A stretch of 64,000 nucleotides of DNA, taken from Saccharothrix obliqua (GTDB lineage: Bacteria > Actinomycetota > Actinomycetes > Mycobacteriales > Pseudonocardiaceae). Below, piece after piece: positions 8,270 to 17,401 of the stretch (position 1 is its first letter; the number at the start of each line of letters is the position of its first letter). The DNA is taken from NCBI RefSeq assembly GCF_019375475.1, contig NZ_JAHXGQ010000001.1, positions 62,001 to 126,000 of the forward strand, in the 5' to 3' direction. The translations under genes and the position numbers were made by a program. The notes beneath the pieces were generated by a model. That model was not told where the DNA came from. It was given only the letters and a program-made list of their open reading frames with translations, and made no database searches.

Positions 8270-8733
8270 TAGCGGGTCCGGGGGAACTGGTCCACGGCGT
8301 CGTAGGAACCGTCCTCGACGGCTTCACGCGTCAGCTCGTCCAACGCGGTGCGGCGGCGGACGCGGGCGCGTTCCTGGTAGCCCAGCAGGTCGGTCAACCG
8401 GACCCGCCGGTGCCGCCCGCGCATCTCGAACGGGATCTCGCCCTCCTCCAAGAGGCGCACCAGGGTCGGGCGAGAGATGTTGAGCATGTCCGCGGCCTGC
8501 TGCGTGGTCAGCTGGGTGGTGTGCGGCGCGATGGTGATCGCGAGCCCGTTCGACAGGGCTTCGACCACCTCGCGCAGCGCGGCGAACACCTCACCGGGCA
8601 ACTTGATCTCCGTGCCGTCCGGCCCGACGAGCCTGGTGTGGCCGTGCAGAGCCTCGGCCGCGTGCGCCAAGTCGTCCTGGCTGTCGCCAGGGGGGAACAC
8701 GGTGTGCTGCCGGAGCGCCGTCGCCATCTTCAA
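8269..8733 (-). CDS. antitoxin-like protein with excisionase-type HTH
   Basis: 154 residues; residues about 75-120 form an excisionase/MerR-like HTH (LTTQQAADMLNISRPTLVRL followed by LEEGEIPFEMRGRHRRVRLTDL). The C-terminal region is charged and probably flexible, as expected for a toxin-binding tail. Start is the ATG at 8733, with a purine-rich GGAAGGGG about 7 nt upstream. Gene order antitoxin then toxin with one-base overlap supports a TA operon, probably autoregulated through this HTH. The 3' end of tRNA-Gly lies 255 bp upstream, but no integrase is present. Confidence 0.8.
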   Translation of the reverse strand: MKMATALRQHTVFPPGDSQDDLAHAAEALHGHTRLVGPDGTEIKLPGEVFAALREVVEALSNGLAITIAPHTTQLTTQQAADMLNISRPTLVRLLEEGEIPFEMRGRHRRVRLTDLLGYQERARVRRRTALDELTREAVEDGSYDAVDQFPRTR

Positions 8734-8929
8734 CCCCTTCCGCTTCTGCGGCCTAGTCTATCCGAAAAAAACGAAAGGGGTTGTCGTGCCAGGCCGGCCC
8801 GGCGCAGGAGTCGGTGTACGCAGTCCCTCCGACATCCGATCACCGAGGCGGGACGTGGGCTGGGCGAACGGGAACACGGCAGGCCGGACCGGGGTGACGA
8901 AGACGACGCACGCACGTCGAGGCCCGAGC

Positions 8930-8983
8930 ACGACGAAGGCCCAGGCGCTCCAGCGAACCGGGGCTGACCTGGGCCTTCGTCGT
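8930..8983 (-). terminator. terminator of the tRNA-Gly transcript
   Basis: A perfect 16-bp inverted repeat (arms 8930-8945 and 8968-8983, 22-nt loop) lies five bases beyond the tRNA 3' end in the tRNA's direction. The remaining 8734-8929 stretch shows no gene. Confidence 0.75.
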
Positions 8984-8987
8984 TCCG

Positions 8988-9058
8988 AGCGGGTGACGGG
9001 AATCGAACCCGCCTCTACAGCTTGGGAAGCTGTCGTTCTACCAATGAACTACACCCGC
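8988..9058 (-). tRNA. tRNA-Gly, anticodon CCC
   Basis: The reverse complement folds as a 71-nt cloverleaf: acceptor GCGGGTG pairs with CACCCGC, the anticodon stem ACAGC/GCTGT encloses TTCCCAA (anticodon CCC), and a T arm contains GTTCGATTC. Discriminator is T and CCA is not encoded. It is divergent from dcd. Confidence 0.95.
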
Positions 9059-9094
9059 GTGCTGCGCGTCCGATCATACACATAGGCTGGGACC

Positions 9095-9676
9095 GTGTTG
9101 TTGAGTGACCGCGATCTGCGGAGCGAAGTCGCGTCCGGACGTCTCGTGCTGGAGCCGTTCGAGGACGTGATGGTGCAGCCGTCCAGTATTGATGTGCGGT
9201 TGGACCGCTTCTTCCGGGTGTTCAACAACACCCGGTACACGCACATCGACCCCTCGGTGCAGCAGGACGACCTCACGTCGGTGGTCGAGGCGGACGGGGA
9301 CGACCCGTTCGTGCTGCACCCCGGCGAGTTCGTCCTCGGCTCCACCTTCGAGCAGGTGGCACTGCCCGACGACCTGGCCGGCCGGCTGGAGGGCAAGTCC
9401 TCCCTGGGTCGCCTGGGTCTGCTCACGCACTCGACCGCCGGGTTCATCGACCCCGGCTTCTCCGGTCACATCACGCTGGAGCTGTCGAACGTCGCCAACC
9501 TGCCGATCACCCTCTGGCCGGGCATGAAGATCGGCCAGCTCTGCCTCTTCCGGCTCAGCTCGGCGGCCGAGTTCCCGTACGGGTCGCAGCAGGCGGGTTC
9601 CCGCTACCAGGGCCAGCGCGGCCCCACGCCGTCCCGCGCGCACCTCAACTTCCACCGCACGGACACCCGCCGCTAG
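9095..9676 (+). CDS. dcd: bifunctional dCTP deaminase/dUTPase
   Basis: 193 residues, almost superimposable on mycobacterial Dcd: MLLSDRDLR start, [61 protein letters not shown] and [11 protein letters not shown]. In actinobacteria this enzyme converts dCTP directly to dUMP, feeding thymidylate synthesis and removing dUTP. The GTG at 9095 lies seven bases after a TAGGCT -10 box (9083-9088), so translation is probably leaderless. The stop codon shares a CTAG with the stop of the convergent CDF gene. Confidence 0.97.
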   Translation: MLLSDRDLRSEVASGRLVLEPFEDVMVQPSSIDVRLDRFFRVFNNTRYTHIDPSVQQDDLTSVVEADGDDPFVLHPGEFVLGSTFEQVALPDDLAGRLEGKSSLGRLGLLTHSTAGFIDPGFSGHITLELSNVANLPITLWPGMKIGQLCLFRLSSAAEFPYGSQQAGSRYQGQRGPTPSRAHLNFHRTDTRR

Positions 9677-10647
9677 AACAGCTTCCCGTACCTCGCCAGC
9701 ACCCTCGACCGCAGCTCGGGGTCGGTCCGCGGCACGGGCTCCAGGAACACCTCGTCCAGGTCGGGCCAGCGCTCCCGCAGCTCGGCGTCGATCCGCACGC
9801 ACGCCCGCTCCAGCTCCGCGGCGTGCAACGAGTCGTCGAAGTCCAGCCGCACGCACAACAGCACGCGGTCGGTGCCGACGGCCATGGTCAGCAGGTCGAC
9901 GACCTGCTCCACCTCGGGCTCGGCACGCAGGTGCTCCCACACCGCGTGCACCAGCTTGGGGTCCGCCTGCCTGCCGATCAGCAGTCCCCGGTTGGTGCCC
10001 GCCAGCACGAACGCGGCCACCGCCAGCAGCACGCCGATCAGCAACGACGCCACCCCGTCCCACACCGACCGCCCGGTCAGGTGGTGCAGCCCGAGCCCGC
10101 CGAACGCCAGCAGCAGGCCGACCAACGCCGCCGAGTCCTCGAAGAACACCGTCTTCACCGTCGGGTCGTCGGACACCCGCAGGTACGCGAGCACGGACCG
10201 CCCCTCGGCCCGCGACTCGCGCCGCACCTGCCGCACGGCCTGCGTCCACGACACCGACTCCAGCGCGAACGCGATCGCCAGCACCAGGTAGCCGACCCCG
10301 GGGCTGGTCTGCTCGGTCGGTTCGCCGAACACCGTGTGCACGCCCTCGTAGAACGCGAACACCGCACCGGACACGAAGATCGACACGGCGGCGAGCAGCG
10401 ACCAGAAGTACCGGTCCTTGCCGTAGCCGAACGGGTGGCGGCGGTCCGCGGGCCGCTCCGAGCGCCGCAGCGCGGTGAGCAGCAGGCCCTCGGTGAACGT
10501 GTCCGCGACGGAGTGGGCGGCTTCCGCCAGCATCGCCGCCGAACCGGTGATCGCGCCCGCGATCGCCTTCATCACCGCGATGGCCAGGTTGACCGCCAGC
10601 GCCAGCAACACCGTCACGGTGCTCTCGCCGCTCTTGGGCTGCGTCAT
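9673..10647 (-). CDS. cation diffusion facilitator family transporter
   Basis: 324 residues with about six membrane helices in the first 210 and a cytoplasmic metal-binding-fold domain after that. Helix 2 carries the metal site motif HSVAD ([14 protein letters not shown]), and helix 5 has the [10 protein letters not shown] acidic position. The short loop contains [14 protein letters not shown], typical of CDF exporters. It probably exports Zn, Fe or Mn in exchange for protons; the pattern HxxxD in helix 2 and D in helix 5 does not settle which. It is transcribed alone towards dcd. Confidence 0.9.
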   Translation of the reverse strand: MTQPKSGESTVTVLLALAVNLAIAVMKAIAGAITGSAAMLAEAAHSVADTFTEGLLLTALRRSERPADRRHPFGYGKDRYFWSLLAAVSIFVSGAVFAFYEGVHTVFGEPTEQTSPGVGYLVLAIAFALESVSWTQAVRQVRRESRAEGRSVLAYLRVSDDPTVKTVFFEDSAALVGLLLAFGGLGLHHLTGRSVWDGVASLLIGVLLAVAAFVLAGTNRGLLIGRQADPKLVHAVWEHLRAEPEVEQVVDLLTMAVGTDRVLLCVRLDFDDSLHAAELERACVRIDAELRERWPDLDEVFLEPVPRTDPELRSRVLARYGKLF

Positions 10648-10764
10648 GTCCCGACCGTAGGACCGCCGGCCGCCGAGCGCGCGTCACGCGATCGTGATCA
10701 ACAACGCGCAACGGCCGGCGTGCGGTCACCGATAGACCGTGGGATGCATTGGGGGGTAATACAC

Positions 10765-12048
10765 GTGGCAAATCTGCGTGCGGCGGCCGTGGTGACGGCT
10801 GCCGCGATCATGGCGTTGACGTCGGGCACCGCGGTGGCACAGGAGGACACCGGCACGCTCGAAGGCGTGTTGTGGTTCGACCGCAACGAGAACAACGTGC
10901 GGGACAGCGGCGAACCGTCCTACGCCAACAGTCGGGGCGTCCAGGTCGTGGACGCGACCGGCGCGGTGCTCGGTGAGTACCCGACCGACGGGTTCGGCCG
11001 GTACCGCGCGACCGGGCTGCCCGCTGGCGAGCTGGACGTGCGGGTGGTGGACGCCGACCTGTTCCGCGTCGGACCGCCGCGGAAGGGCAACGGCACCGTC
11101 GACTTCGGACTGCTCGGCGCGACCATCACGGGCGACCTGTTCGTCGACCAGAACGAGGACGGCGTGCGCCAGCCCGACGAGCAGGGCCTGGCCGTGCACC
11201 CAGCGCTGCGCCTGACCCGCGGCGACGTGGAGCTGCCGGATGCGGCGGCGGTCGGGGACGTCGGGTACGCGTTCCGGGACCTGCCGGCGGGCGAGTACGT
11301 GCTGGAGGCGACCGATCTCACGCCTGTCGCGTGGATCGCCGCGCCGCGGACCGAGCACGACGTGGACCCCGTGACGCGCCGGAAGACAGTGACGGTCGCA
11401 CCGGGCGACAACGGGCGCGTGGACGTGCGATACGTCCGGCAGACCATCGACTTCGCGATGGGCACACCGGTGCTCACGCCCGCCAAGGACGCCTACGGCC
11501 TCAATGACGAGGTCGAGCTGTCCGTGTCGGTGAAGAACCTCGGCCCGGTGACGGACCGGGCGACGTTCGTGATGTTCCAGATGGGCCCGGCCCGGTGGGC
11601 GAGCGACACCCTGGTGATGGGGCAGAGCGGCCAGGAGTTCACGCTGCGCGACCCGCTCCAGCCGGGCGAGTCGGTCGACATCGCCGTCCGGTACGTGCTG
11701 GACGATCCGGAAACCACGCGGCTGCACCTGTTCGCGCGTCCGGTGTCCGAGCAGCGCTTTCGCGACTTCGACACGACCAACAACCACGCGATCGTGGAGT
11801 TCAAGCGGTCGATCGGCGGCACCACGATCACGCCCACGCCCACGACCGCACCGCCCACCACGCCGTTGGAGCCGACCACGCCGTTGGAGCCGACCACGAC
11901 CACGTCCGCGCCGGCCGCCGTCGTGACGTCCGGCGGGAGCGGTCTGGCGGACACCGGCGCGTCGCCGGGCCTGCTGCTGCTCGTCGGCGGGCTGCTGGTC
12001 GGTGGCGGTGCGCTGGCGTGGTGGGCGGCACGCGGACGACGCGCCTGA
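10765..12048 (+). CDS. sortase-anchored surface protein with SdrD-like repeats
   Basis: 427 residues from the GTG at 10765, chosen because GGGGGG ends 8 nt upstream and a clean signal peptide follows (ANLRAAAVVTAAAIMALTSGTAVA, cut before QED). Two SdrD B-like modules each open with FDRNENNVRDSGEP or FVDQNEDGVRQPDE, calcium-binding-type loops. Next comes a CARDB-like beta domain (about 225-345), then a Thr/Pro linker with TPLEPT repeated twice. The C-terminus is GLADTG, a hydrophobic helix and ARGRRA, an LPXTG-like signal of the LAxTG kind used by actinobacterial class E sortases. It should be cell-wall displayed. No sortase gene is nearby. Confidence 0.82.
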   Translation: MANLRAAAVVTAAAIMALTSGTAVAQEDTGTLEGVLWFDRNENNVRDSGEPSYANSRGVQVVDATGAVLGEYPTDGFGRYRATGLPAGELDVRVVDADLFRVGPPRKGNGTVDFGLLGATITGDLFVDQNEDGVRQPDEQGLAVHPALRLTRGDVELPDAAAVGDVGYAFRDLPAGEYVLEATDLTPVAWIAAPRTEHDVDPVTRRKTVTVAPGDNGRVDVRYVRQTIDFAMGTPVLTPAKDAYGLNDEVELSVSVKNLGPVTDRATFVMFQMGPARWASDTLVMGQSGQEFTLRDPLQPGESVDIAVRYVLDDPETTRLHLFARPVSEQRFRDFDTTNNHAIVEFKRSIGGTTITPTPTTAPPTTPLEPTTPLEPTTTTSAPAAVVTSGGSGLADTGASPGLLLLVGGLLVGGGALAWWAARGRRA

Positions 12049-12084
12049 CCCGTTCGGCCGATCACCACCGGCTAGCCTCGCGAC

Positions 12085-12465
12085 ATGGGCTTCCTGGTGC
12101 AGGTGCTGCTGACCGCGGTGGCGGTCTGGGTTTCCACGGTCATCCCGGGCATCGACCTGGGTGACGGCTCGACCCCGGCCAAGATCGGCACGCTGATCGG
12201 TGTCGCGCTGCTGTTCGGCCTGGTCAACACGGTCGTCAAACCGGTGGTCAAGTTCTTCGGCTGCGTGTTCTACCTGGTGACCCTGGGCCTGATCGGCCTG
12301 GTCGTGAACGGCCTGCTGTTCTGGCTCACCGGGTGGCTCGCGGCCGAGCTGGGCCTGCCGTTCCGGGTGACGGGCTTCTGGCCCGCGTTCTTCGGCGCGA
12401 TCATCGTGGCCTTCACCAGCTGGGTGCTGAACCTGGTCTACGACCGGGTGGCGGACCGGGACTGA
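12085..12465 (+). CDS. phage-holin-4-superfamily membrane protein
   Basis: 126 residues with four hydrophobic helices and the conserved LFGLVNTVVKPVVKFF followed by TLGLIGLVVNGLLFWLT, characteristic of PF04020. Despite the family name it is a widespread chromosomal protein and no phage genes are near. The ATG follows a TAGCCT -10 box (12073-12078) by six bases, implying a leaderless mRNA. It ends at a strong convergent terminator. Function unknown. Confidence 0.85.
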   Translation: MGFLVQVLLTAVAVWVSTVIPGIDLGDGSTPAKIGTLIGVALLFGLVNTVVKPVVKFFGCVFYLVTLGLIGLVVNGLLFWLTGWLAAELGLPFRVTGFWPAFFGAIIVAFTSWVLNLVYDRVADRD

Positions 12466-12468
12466 CGC

Positions 12469-12507
12469 GTGAAGGCCCCCTCGCGAGCGCCGCGAGGGGG
12501 CCTTCAC
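12469..12507. terminator. bidirectional terminator
   Basis: Perfect 17-bp inverted repeat (12469-12485 and 12491-12507) with a 5-nt loop between the convergent holin-like and etfD genes. Confidence 0.85.
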
Positions 12508-12519
12508 GCACGACCGGGC

Positions 12520-14718
12520 TCAGCCGGCCTGACCTCGCTTCACCGCGGCGAGCAGGAGCTGCGCGACGTCCACGACCTCGACGTGCGACGCGGCCCGGCC
12601 CTCGTTCTGCCGGGCGGTCACGCCGTCGGTGAGCATCACGCGGCAGAACGGGCAGCCGGTCGCGATCTTCGACGGCGCGGTGCCCAGCGCCTCGTCCACG
12701 CGGTCGACGTTGATGCGCTTGCCGATCCGCTCCTCCATCCACATCCGCGCGCCGCCCGCGCCGCAGCACATGGAGCGGTCGCCGTGGCGGGGCATCTCGC
12801 GCAGCGTCGCGCCGGACGCGCCGACCAGCTCGCGCGGCGCCTCGTAGACCTTGTTGTGGCGGCCCAGGTAGCACGGGTCGTGGTAGGTGACGTCCTCGGT
12901 GACCTCGGCGACCGGCACCAGGCGGCGCTCACGCACCAGGCGGTTCAGCAGCTGCGTGTGGTGCACGACCTCGTACTGGCCGCCGACCTGCGGGTACTCC
13001 TTGGCCAGCGTGTTGAAGCAGTGCGCGCAGGTGACGACGATCTTGCGGCGGCCGGGCTCGCGGCCCTCGAACACCGAGTTCAGCACCTCGACGTTCTGCT
13101 GCGCGAGCATCTGGAACAGGAACTCGTTGCCCGCGCGCCGCGCCGGGTCGCCGGTGCAGGTCTCCTCCGGGCCGAGCACGGTGTACGAGACGCCCGCCGT
13201 GTGCAGCAGCTCGGCCACGGCCCGCGTGGTCTTCTTCGCGCGGTCCTCGAACGCGCCCGCGCAGCCGACCCAGAACAGGTACTCCGCGTCGCCCAGCTCG
13301 CCGTCGAACACCGGCACGTCGAACTCCAGGCCCTCGGTCCACGCGAGGCGGTCCTTGGCGTTCTGGCCCCACGGGTTGCCCTTGTTCTCCAGGTTCTTGA
13401 ACATGCCGCCCAGCTCGGACGGGAAGTTCGACTCGATCAGCACCTGGTAGCGGCGCATGTCGACGATGTGGTCCACGTGCTCGATGTCCACCGGGCACTG
13501 CTCGACGCACGCGCCGCACGTGGTGCACGACCACAGCACGTCGGGGTCGATGACGCCCATCTCCCCGGCGCCGCCGACCAGCGGGCGCTCGGACTCCGCC
13601 ATCGCCAGCACGTCGATGGACTCCAGGCGCTTCTTGTAGTCCTCGTACTTGTCCTCGGTCAGGCCGACCTCGTCGCCCGCCATGTCCTTGCTGCCGCCCG
13701 CGAGCAGGTACGGGGCCTTCGCGAACGCGTGGTCGCGCAACTGCGTGATGAGCAGCTTCGGGGACAGCGGCTTGCCGGTGTTCCACGCGGGGCACTGCGA
13801 CTGGCAGCGCCCGCACTCGGTGCACGTGCTGAAGTCCAGCCAACCCTTCCAGGAGAAGTCTTCCACCTTGCCGACGCCGAACACGTCCTTGTCGGGGTCG
13901 GCCTCCTCCAGGTCGAGGACCTTGCCGCCGCTCATCATCGGCTTGAGCGCGCCAAGCGCGACGCCGCCATCGTCCTCGCGCTTGAAGTAGATGTTGAAGA
14001 ACGCGCTGAACCGGTGCCACGCGACGCCCATGGTGAGGTTCCGGCCGACGACGGTCAGCCAGATCATGCCGGACAGCAGCTTGATGACGGCCATGACGGA
14101 CACCCAGTCGGGGTTGTCCGGGAGGACGTGGCTCAGCGGCAGGGTGACGAACGACGACCACAGCGGCATGTCCTCCAGGCCGGAGGACAGCTTGAACGCC
14201 TTCACGCCGAGGATGCCCAGACCCTCGATGATCACGACCGCCTCGACGAAGTAGGCGGCCTTGAAGTCCGAGCCGGCGAACCGGGACACGCGGTCGGCCC
14301 GGCGCGGGTGGTTGAGCTGGCGGATGACCGCCAGTGCCACGCCGCCGACCACGGTGCCGAGGCCGAGCAGCTCGACCAGCAGCGCCCAGCCGGACCACGC
14401 GCCGATGACGGGCCAGTGGAAGGCGGGGTAGAACACCTCGCCGTACGCCTCGAACAACACCGCGGACCCGATGAGGAAGCCCCACATCACCATCCAGTGC
14501 CAGGGGGCGACGTTGCGGAACTTGGCCATCCGGGTGTGCGCGACGAACTCCACGACCAGGTTGCGCAACCTCGGCACGAACGGGCCGTTGCGCGTGGCGT
14601 CGGGCTGGCCGAGCCGGATGATCCTGATCATCCGGACCACGCCGGCCACGAACAGGCCCCAGGCGAACACGCTGGCGGCGACGCCGACGGCGCCGAGGGT
14701 GAGCTGGAGGGCTCCCAT
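12520..14718 (-). CDS. etfD: membrane Fe-S oxidoreductase, EtfD-like
   Basis: 732 residues. The N-terminal third has several membrane helices of a NarI/HdrE-like cytochrome domain (WGLFVAGVVRMIRI, WHWMVMWGFLIG, WALLVELLGLG). Two 4Fe-4S ferredoxin motifs follow, CTECGRCQSQCP and CTTCGACVEQCP, then two CCG-type cysteine-rich domains (CTGD...CAHCF and HDPCYLGRHN...CCGAGGARMW...GCPFC). This is the architecture of M. tuberculosis Rv0338c, described as EtfD, which passes electrons from acyl-CoA dehydrogenases via ETF to menaquinone. EtfA/EtfB genes are not in the window. The start ATG at 14718 precedes the first helix. It runs opposite to the SMR gene. Confidence 0.88.
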   Translation of the reverse strand: MGALQLTLGAVGVAASVFAWGLFVAGVVRMIRIIRLGQPDATRNGPFVPRLRNLVVEFVAHTRMAKFRNVAPWHWMVMWGFLIGSAVLFEAYGEVFYPAFHWPVIGAWSGWALLVELLGLGTVVGGVALAVIRQLNHPRRADRVSRFAGSDFKAAYFVEAVVIIEGLGILGVKAFKLSSGLEDMPLWSSFVTLPLSHVLPDNPDWVSVMAVIKLLSGMIWLTVVGRNLTMGVAWHRFSAFFNIYFKREDDGGVALGALKPMMSGGKVLDLEEADPDKDVFGVGKVEDFSWKGWLDFSTCTECGRCQSQCPAWNTGKPLSPKLLITQLRDHAFAKAPYLLAGGSKDMAGDEVGLTEDKYEDYKKRLESIDVLAMAESERPLVGGAGEMGVIDPDVLWSCTTCGACVEQCPVDIEHVDHIVDMRRYQVLIESNFPSELGGMFKNLENKGNPWGQNAKDRLAWTEGLEFDVPVFDGELGDAEYLFWVGCAGAFEDRAKKTTRAVAELLHTAGVSYTVLGPEETCTGDPARRAGNEFLFQMLAQQNVEVLNSVFEGREPGRRKIVVTCAHCFNTLAKEYPQVGGQYEVVHHTQLLNRLVRERRLVPVAEVTEDVTYHDPCYLGRHNKVYEAPRELVGASGATLREMPRHGDRSMCCGAGGARMWMEERIGKRINVDRVDEALGTAPSKIATGCPFCRVMLTDGVTARQNEGRAASHVEVVDVAQLLLAAVKRGQAG

Positions 14719-14847
14719 GGGTGGCGGCCTTTCTCGTCCGTTCTCCTGGCTGGGGAGACTACGCCGGATTACTCATGGGTAACCACCTGGGCGTGGCCGA
14801 TCACATAAACTAGTGGGACGGGTGTTCTAGGAGTTGGAGGCGCTCCG

Positions 14848-15177
14848 GTGGTGTACCTGCTGCTCGCGCTGGCGATCGCGGGCGAGGTGGCGGCGACCCT
14901 CTCGCTCAAGATCTCCGACGGGTTCACGAAGCCGTGGCCGGTCGTGGTGGTCGTCGTCGGGTACCTCGTGGCGTTCACGTCCCTCGGTTTCGTGCTCAAG
15001 CTGGGTATGCCGATCGGGGTGGCCTACGCGATCTGGTGCGCGTTCGGCATCGCGGCCGTCGCGGCGGCCGGCGTGGTGTTGTTCGGCGAACGGCTCAACC
15101 CGCTGATGATCGGCGGGCTGGTGCTCGTGGTGCTGGGCGTCGTGGCGATCGAGCTGGGCAGTGCGTCCGCCGGCTGA
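14848..15177 (+). CDS. small multidrug resistance (SMR) transporter
   Basis: 109 residues, four membrane helices, and the essential membrane glutamate at residue 13 (ALAIAGEVAATLSLK). GMPIGVAYAIWCAFG in the third helix region and FGERLNPLMIGGL match EmrE/QacE. It should exchange protons for cationic drugs or guanidinium-like compounds. GTG start at 14848 with an AGGAG-type site about 15 nt upstream. It overlaps the TetR gene by 17 bp; the pair is a self-contained efflux/regulator unit. Confidence 0.92.
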   Translation: MVYLLLALAIAGEVAATLSLKISDGFTKPWPVVVVVVGYLVAFTSLGFVLKLGMPIGVAYAIWCAFGIAAVAAAGVVLFGERLNPLMIGGLVLVVLGVVAIELGSASAG

Positions 15178-15697
15178 CGGCAGGCGCGCCCGCGGCGAGC
15201 GCCGCCGGCGCGCCCTGCTCGCGGCCACCCTCCGGGTGATCGAGCGGGACGGCGTGGCGGGCGTGTCGCACCGGTCCGTGGCGCGGGAGGCGGAGCTGCC
15301 GGTGTCCGCGACCACCTACTACTTCGCCACGCTGGACGACCTGCTGGTCGCCACGCTGACCTGGTCCGCCCGCGAGATGGCCCTCGGCTTCGGCGCGGTG
15401 AAGCCGACGCCCGGCTCCGTGGCCCGGTTCCTCGCCGAGGCCGTCGGTCCCCACCGCGGGCGCACGCTCGCCGAGTACGAGCTGTACCTGCTGGCCGCGC
15501 GGCGGCCCGAGCTGCGGCCGGCGGCGCGGCGGTGGATCACGCTGCTGTCGTCGGTGTTCGGGACCATGCAGCCCGCCGCGTTCCTCGGCTTCGTCGCCGC
15601 GCTCGACGGGCTGCTCGTCCAGGGCCTGATCGCCGAGCACCCGCCGACCGCCGAACAACTGGAACCGGTCGTGTCCCTTCTGATGCCGTCACGATGA
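15161..15697 (+). CDS. TetR-family regulator of the SMR pump
   Basis: 178 residues. The HTH is clear near residues 15-60: ALLAATLRVIERDGVAGVSHRSVAREAELPVSATTYYFATLDDLL. The C-terminal ligand domain is short. It overlaps the end of the SMR gene in the same direction, so it is most simply the co-transcribed repressor of that operon. GTG start at 15161. Confidence 0.87.
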   Translation: MRPPADGRRARGERRRRALLAATLRVIERDGVAGVSHRSVAREAELPVSATTYYFATLDDLLVATLTWSAREMALGFGAVKPTPGSVARFLAEAVGPHRGRTLAEYELYLLAARRPELRPAARRWITLLSSVFGTMQPAAFLGFVAALDGLLVQGLIAEHPPTAEQLEPVVSLLMPSR

Positions 15698-15720
15698 CCT
15701 TCACGCGGGACACTGGTCGC

Positions 15721-16293
15721 ATGAGGTTCGCCGGACGTGAGTCGTGGCAGGTGTCGCACGGGACGAATCAGACGGTCAACACCGCCCTGTTCCTGCGGGA
15801 CACGCTGGCGCTGTCGGTCGACACCGTGCCGGAGCTGCCGGGCCTGGACCCCTCGGTGCCGGTGCGGGTGCCGACCGGCGTCGACCGGTCCGGCGCGGCC
15901 GAGGAGTGGCTGGGCTGGTGGGCCGACGTCCTGGACCACGCCCGGACCGAGCTGCCCGCGGGCTCGCCGATCGACCCGTCCGGGCCGTCGCTCGCGATCC
16001 GGCCGTCGCTGCGCGCGGCGGTGATCGCGTTGCGGCCGGCGGCGGCCGAGTACGACCGGGCGCACGCGGCCCGCTCGCCGGGCGCGCTGCCGATCGGCGA
16101 GGTGGTGCGCGGCGTGGAGAACCACCTCGGCCGGTACGTGAAGCCGTTCCGGCTGGTGATCACCGTCGTCCCGGTGCAGGGCCTGGTGTGGGAGCGGATG
16201 ACCGCGTCGCACGTGATCGCGTCCGAGCGCTTCCTCGGCGACCCCGCGCGCAGCGCGCCCGCCCTGCGCGCGGTCGTCGAGTCGCTGGCCTGA
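15721..16293 (+). CDS. hypothetical protein, 190 aa
   Basis: Starts at ATG 15721 (MRFAGRESWQVSHGTNQT). Soluble, with conserved-looking aromatic segments AAEEWLGWWADVLDH and FRLVITVVPVQGLVWERMT. No signal peptide or membrane helix. It follows the TetR gene by 23 bp and may be in the same transcript. I do not recognise a family; the strong GC3 bias supports a real gene. Confidence 0.65.
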   Translation: MRFAGRESWQVSHGTNQTVNTALFLRDTLALSVDTVPELPGLDPSVPVRVPTGVDRSGAAEEWLGWWADVLDHARTELPAGSPIDPSGPSLAIRPSLRAAVIALRPAAAEYDRAHAARSPGALPIGEVVRGVENHLGRYVKPFRLVITVVPVQGLVWERMTASHVIASERFLGDPARSAPALRAVVESLA

Positions 16294-16404
16294 CCGCCCG
16301 GGGTAGGGCCAGCCCCCGCATCCGCTCGGGGGCCTCCCCGGTGGGCCGGTCGGGTCGCGCCACCTAGTTTGGTGGCAATGACCTTGATGCCTGAGGGGGC
16401 AGCG

Positions 16405-17196
16405 GTGGGGAAGCGGATCGCGTTGGCGGCCGTCGCGGCGGTGCTCGCGACGGGCTCGCTCTCGTCGTGCGTGAGTTTTGTGGAGAACACCTTCAACGAC
16501 CGGCACGAGGTGACGGAGAAGGTGTCCACCGTGCGCATCCACAACGGCGCGGGTGACGTCCGTCTGCGTGGTTCGGAGGGTGTGACCACCACGGAGGTCA
16601 AGCGCGTGGTCGAGTACCCCAAGGGGACCGACGAGCCGAGGGGCGTGACGCACCGGGTGGAGGGCGACACCCTCGTGCTCGACGGCTGCGGGCGGCGGTG
16701 CTCGGTGAACTACGAGGTCACCGTGCCGACCCTGGGCGTGAAGGTGGTGGGCGACAACGGCTCCGGCGACGTCACCCTGGAGGGCGTGGCGAGCGTCGAG
16801 GTCGAGGTGGGCTCGGGTGACCTGGTCGTGCGCAACGTGTCCGGCCCGGTCAGCCTGGACAGCGGCTCCGGCGACGTCACCGTGACCGATGTCGGCGAGG
16901 GCGTCACCGCCCGGCTGGGTTCCGGCGGTGCCCGCCTGGCGAAGGTGCGTGGTCCGGTGCGCGTCGACAACAGCTCCGGCGACGTCGACGTCGAGCTGGC
17001 CGCCGTGCAGTCGGTCCGCGCCGAGACCGGTTCCGGCAACCTCACCGTGCGGGTGCCGCGCGGCGGCTACCGCGTCGAGGTGTCCTCGGGCAGCGGCGAC
17101 GTCCGGAAGAGCGACCTGGTCAGCGACCCGGGCGCGAGCGCGGAGCTGGTCCTCCGGTCCGGCAGCGGCGACGTGGCGTTGAGTTCCGCCGCCTGA
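16405..17196 (+). CDS. DUF4097-type beta-solenoid lipoprotein
   Basis: 263 residues from GTG 16405, preceded by GAGGGGG at 16393-16399. The signal peptide ends in a lipobox (LATGSLSSC), so the mature protein is probably lipid-anchored outside the membrane. The rest is a DUF4097-like array of short beta repeats keyed by [64 protein letters not shown] and [10 protein letters not shown]. An in-frame ATG at 16378, seven bases after TAGTTT, is an alternative leaderless start. Such proteins have been proposed as adhesins or scaffolds, but this one has no known ligand. Confidence 0.82.
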   Translation: MGKRIALAAVAAVLATGSLSSCVSFVENTFNDRHEVTEKVSTVRIHNGAGDVRLRGSEGVTTTEVKRVVEYPKGTDEPRGVTHRVEGDTLVLDGCGRRCSVNYEVTVPTLGVKVVGDNGSGDVTLEGVASVEVEVGSGDLVVRNVSGPVSLDSGSGDVTVTDVGEGVTARLGSGGARLAKVRGPVRVDNSSGDVDVELAAVQSVRAETGSGNLTVRVPRGGYRVEVSSGSGDVRKSDLVSDPGASAELVLRSGSGDVALSSAA

Positions 17197-17213
17197 CGCG
17201 GCCCGGAACCACC

Positions 17214-17252
17214 GGCCCCGACCGCCACCTCAACGGGTGGCCGGTCGGGGCC
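17214..17252 (+). terminator. terminator after the DUF4097 gene
   Basis: GC-rich inverted repeat GGCCCCGACCG (17214-17224) / CGGTCGGGGCC (17242-17252) with extra pairing in the loop, 17 bp past the stop. Confidence 0.65.
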
Positions 17253-17362
17253 TGGTCGTGCACGGGTCGCAGTCCCGCGCCGCGGTCGGTGTACTGGAGG
17301 TGGCGCGGATCACGCCCTGCCGGGAACACGGTGCACCGGCCGTTCGTTGGACTGGCAGGAAG

Positions 17363-17383
17363 CTTGAGCCGAGTGGACTCAAG
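17363..17383. promoter_or_regulatory. HAIR operator 1 (HspR site) of dnaK
   Basis: CTTGAGC-N7-ACTCAAG matches the HspR-associated inverted repeat (CTTGAGT-N7-ACTCAAG) at 13 of 14 defined positions, 77 bp upstream of dnaK. Confidence 0.9.
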
Positions 17384-17401
17384 TCCGCAAACCCTGGCAA
17401 A

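Noticed and set aside
8734-9058. Integrated island at tRNA-Gly
   Set aside because: No integrase, no repeated tRNA 3' segment and no composition change was seen; the toxin-antitoxin pair alone is not enough.
12085-12465. Prophage remnant because of the holin name
   Set aside because: The family is chromosomal in actinobacteria and no phage structural, integrase or lysin gene is near.
12469-14808. A 779-codon plus-strand frame over etfD
   Set aside because: Antisense shadow; the minus-strand protein has clear Fe-S and membrane motifs.
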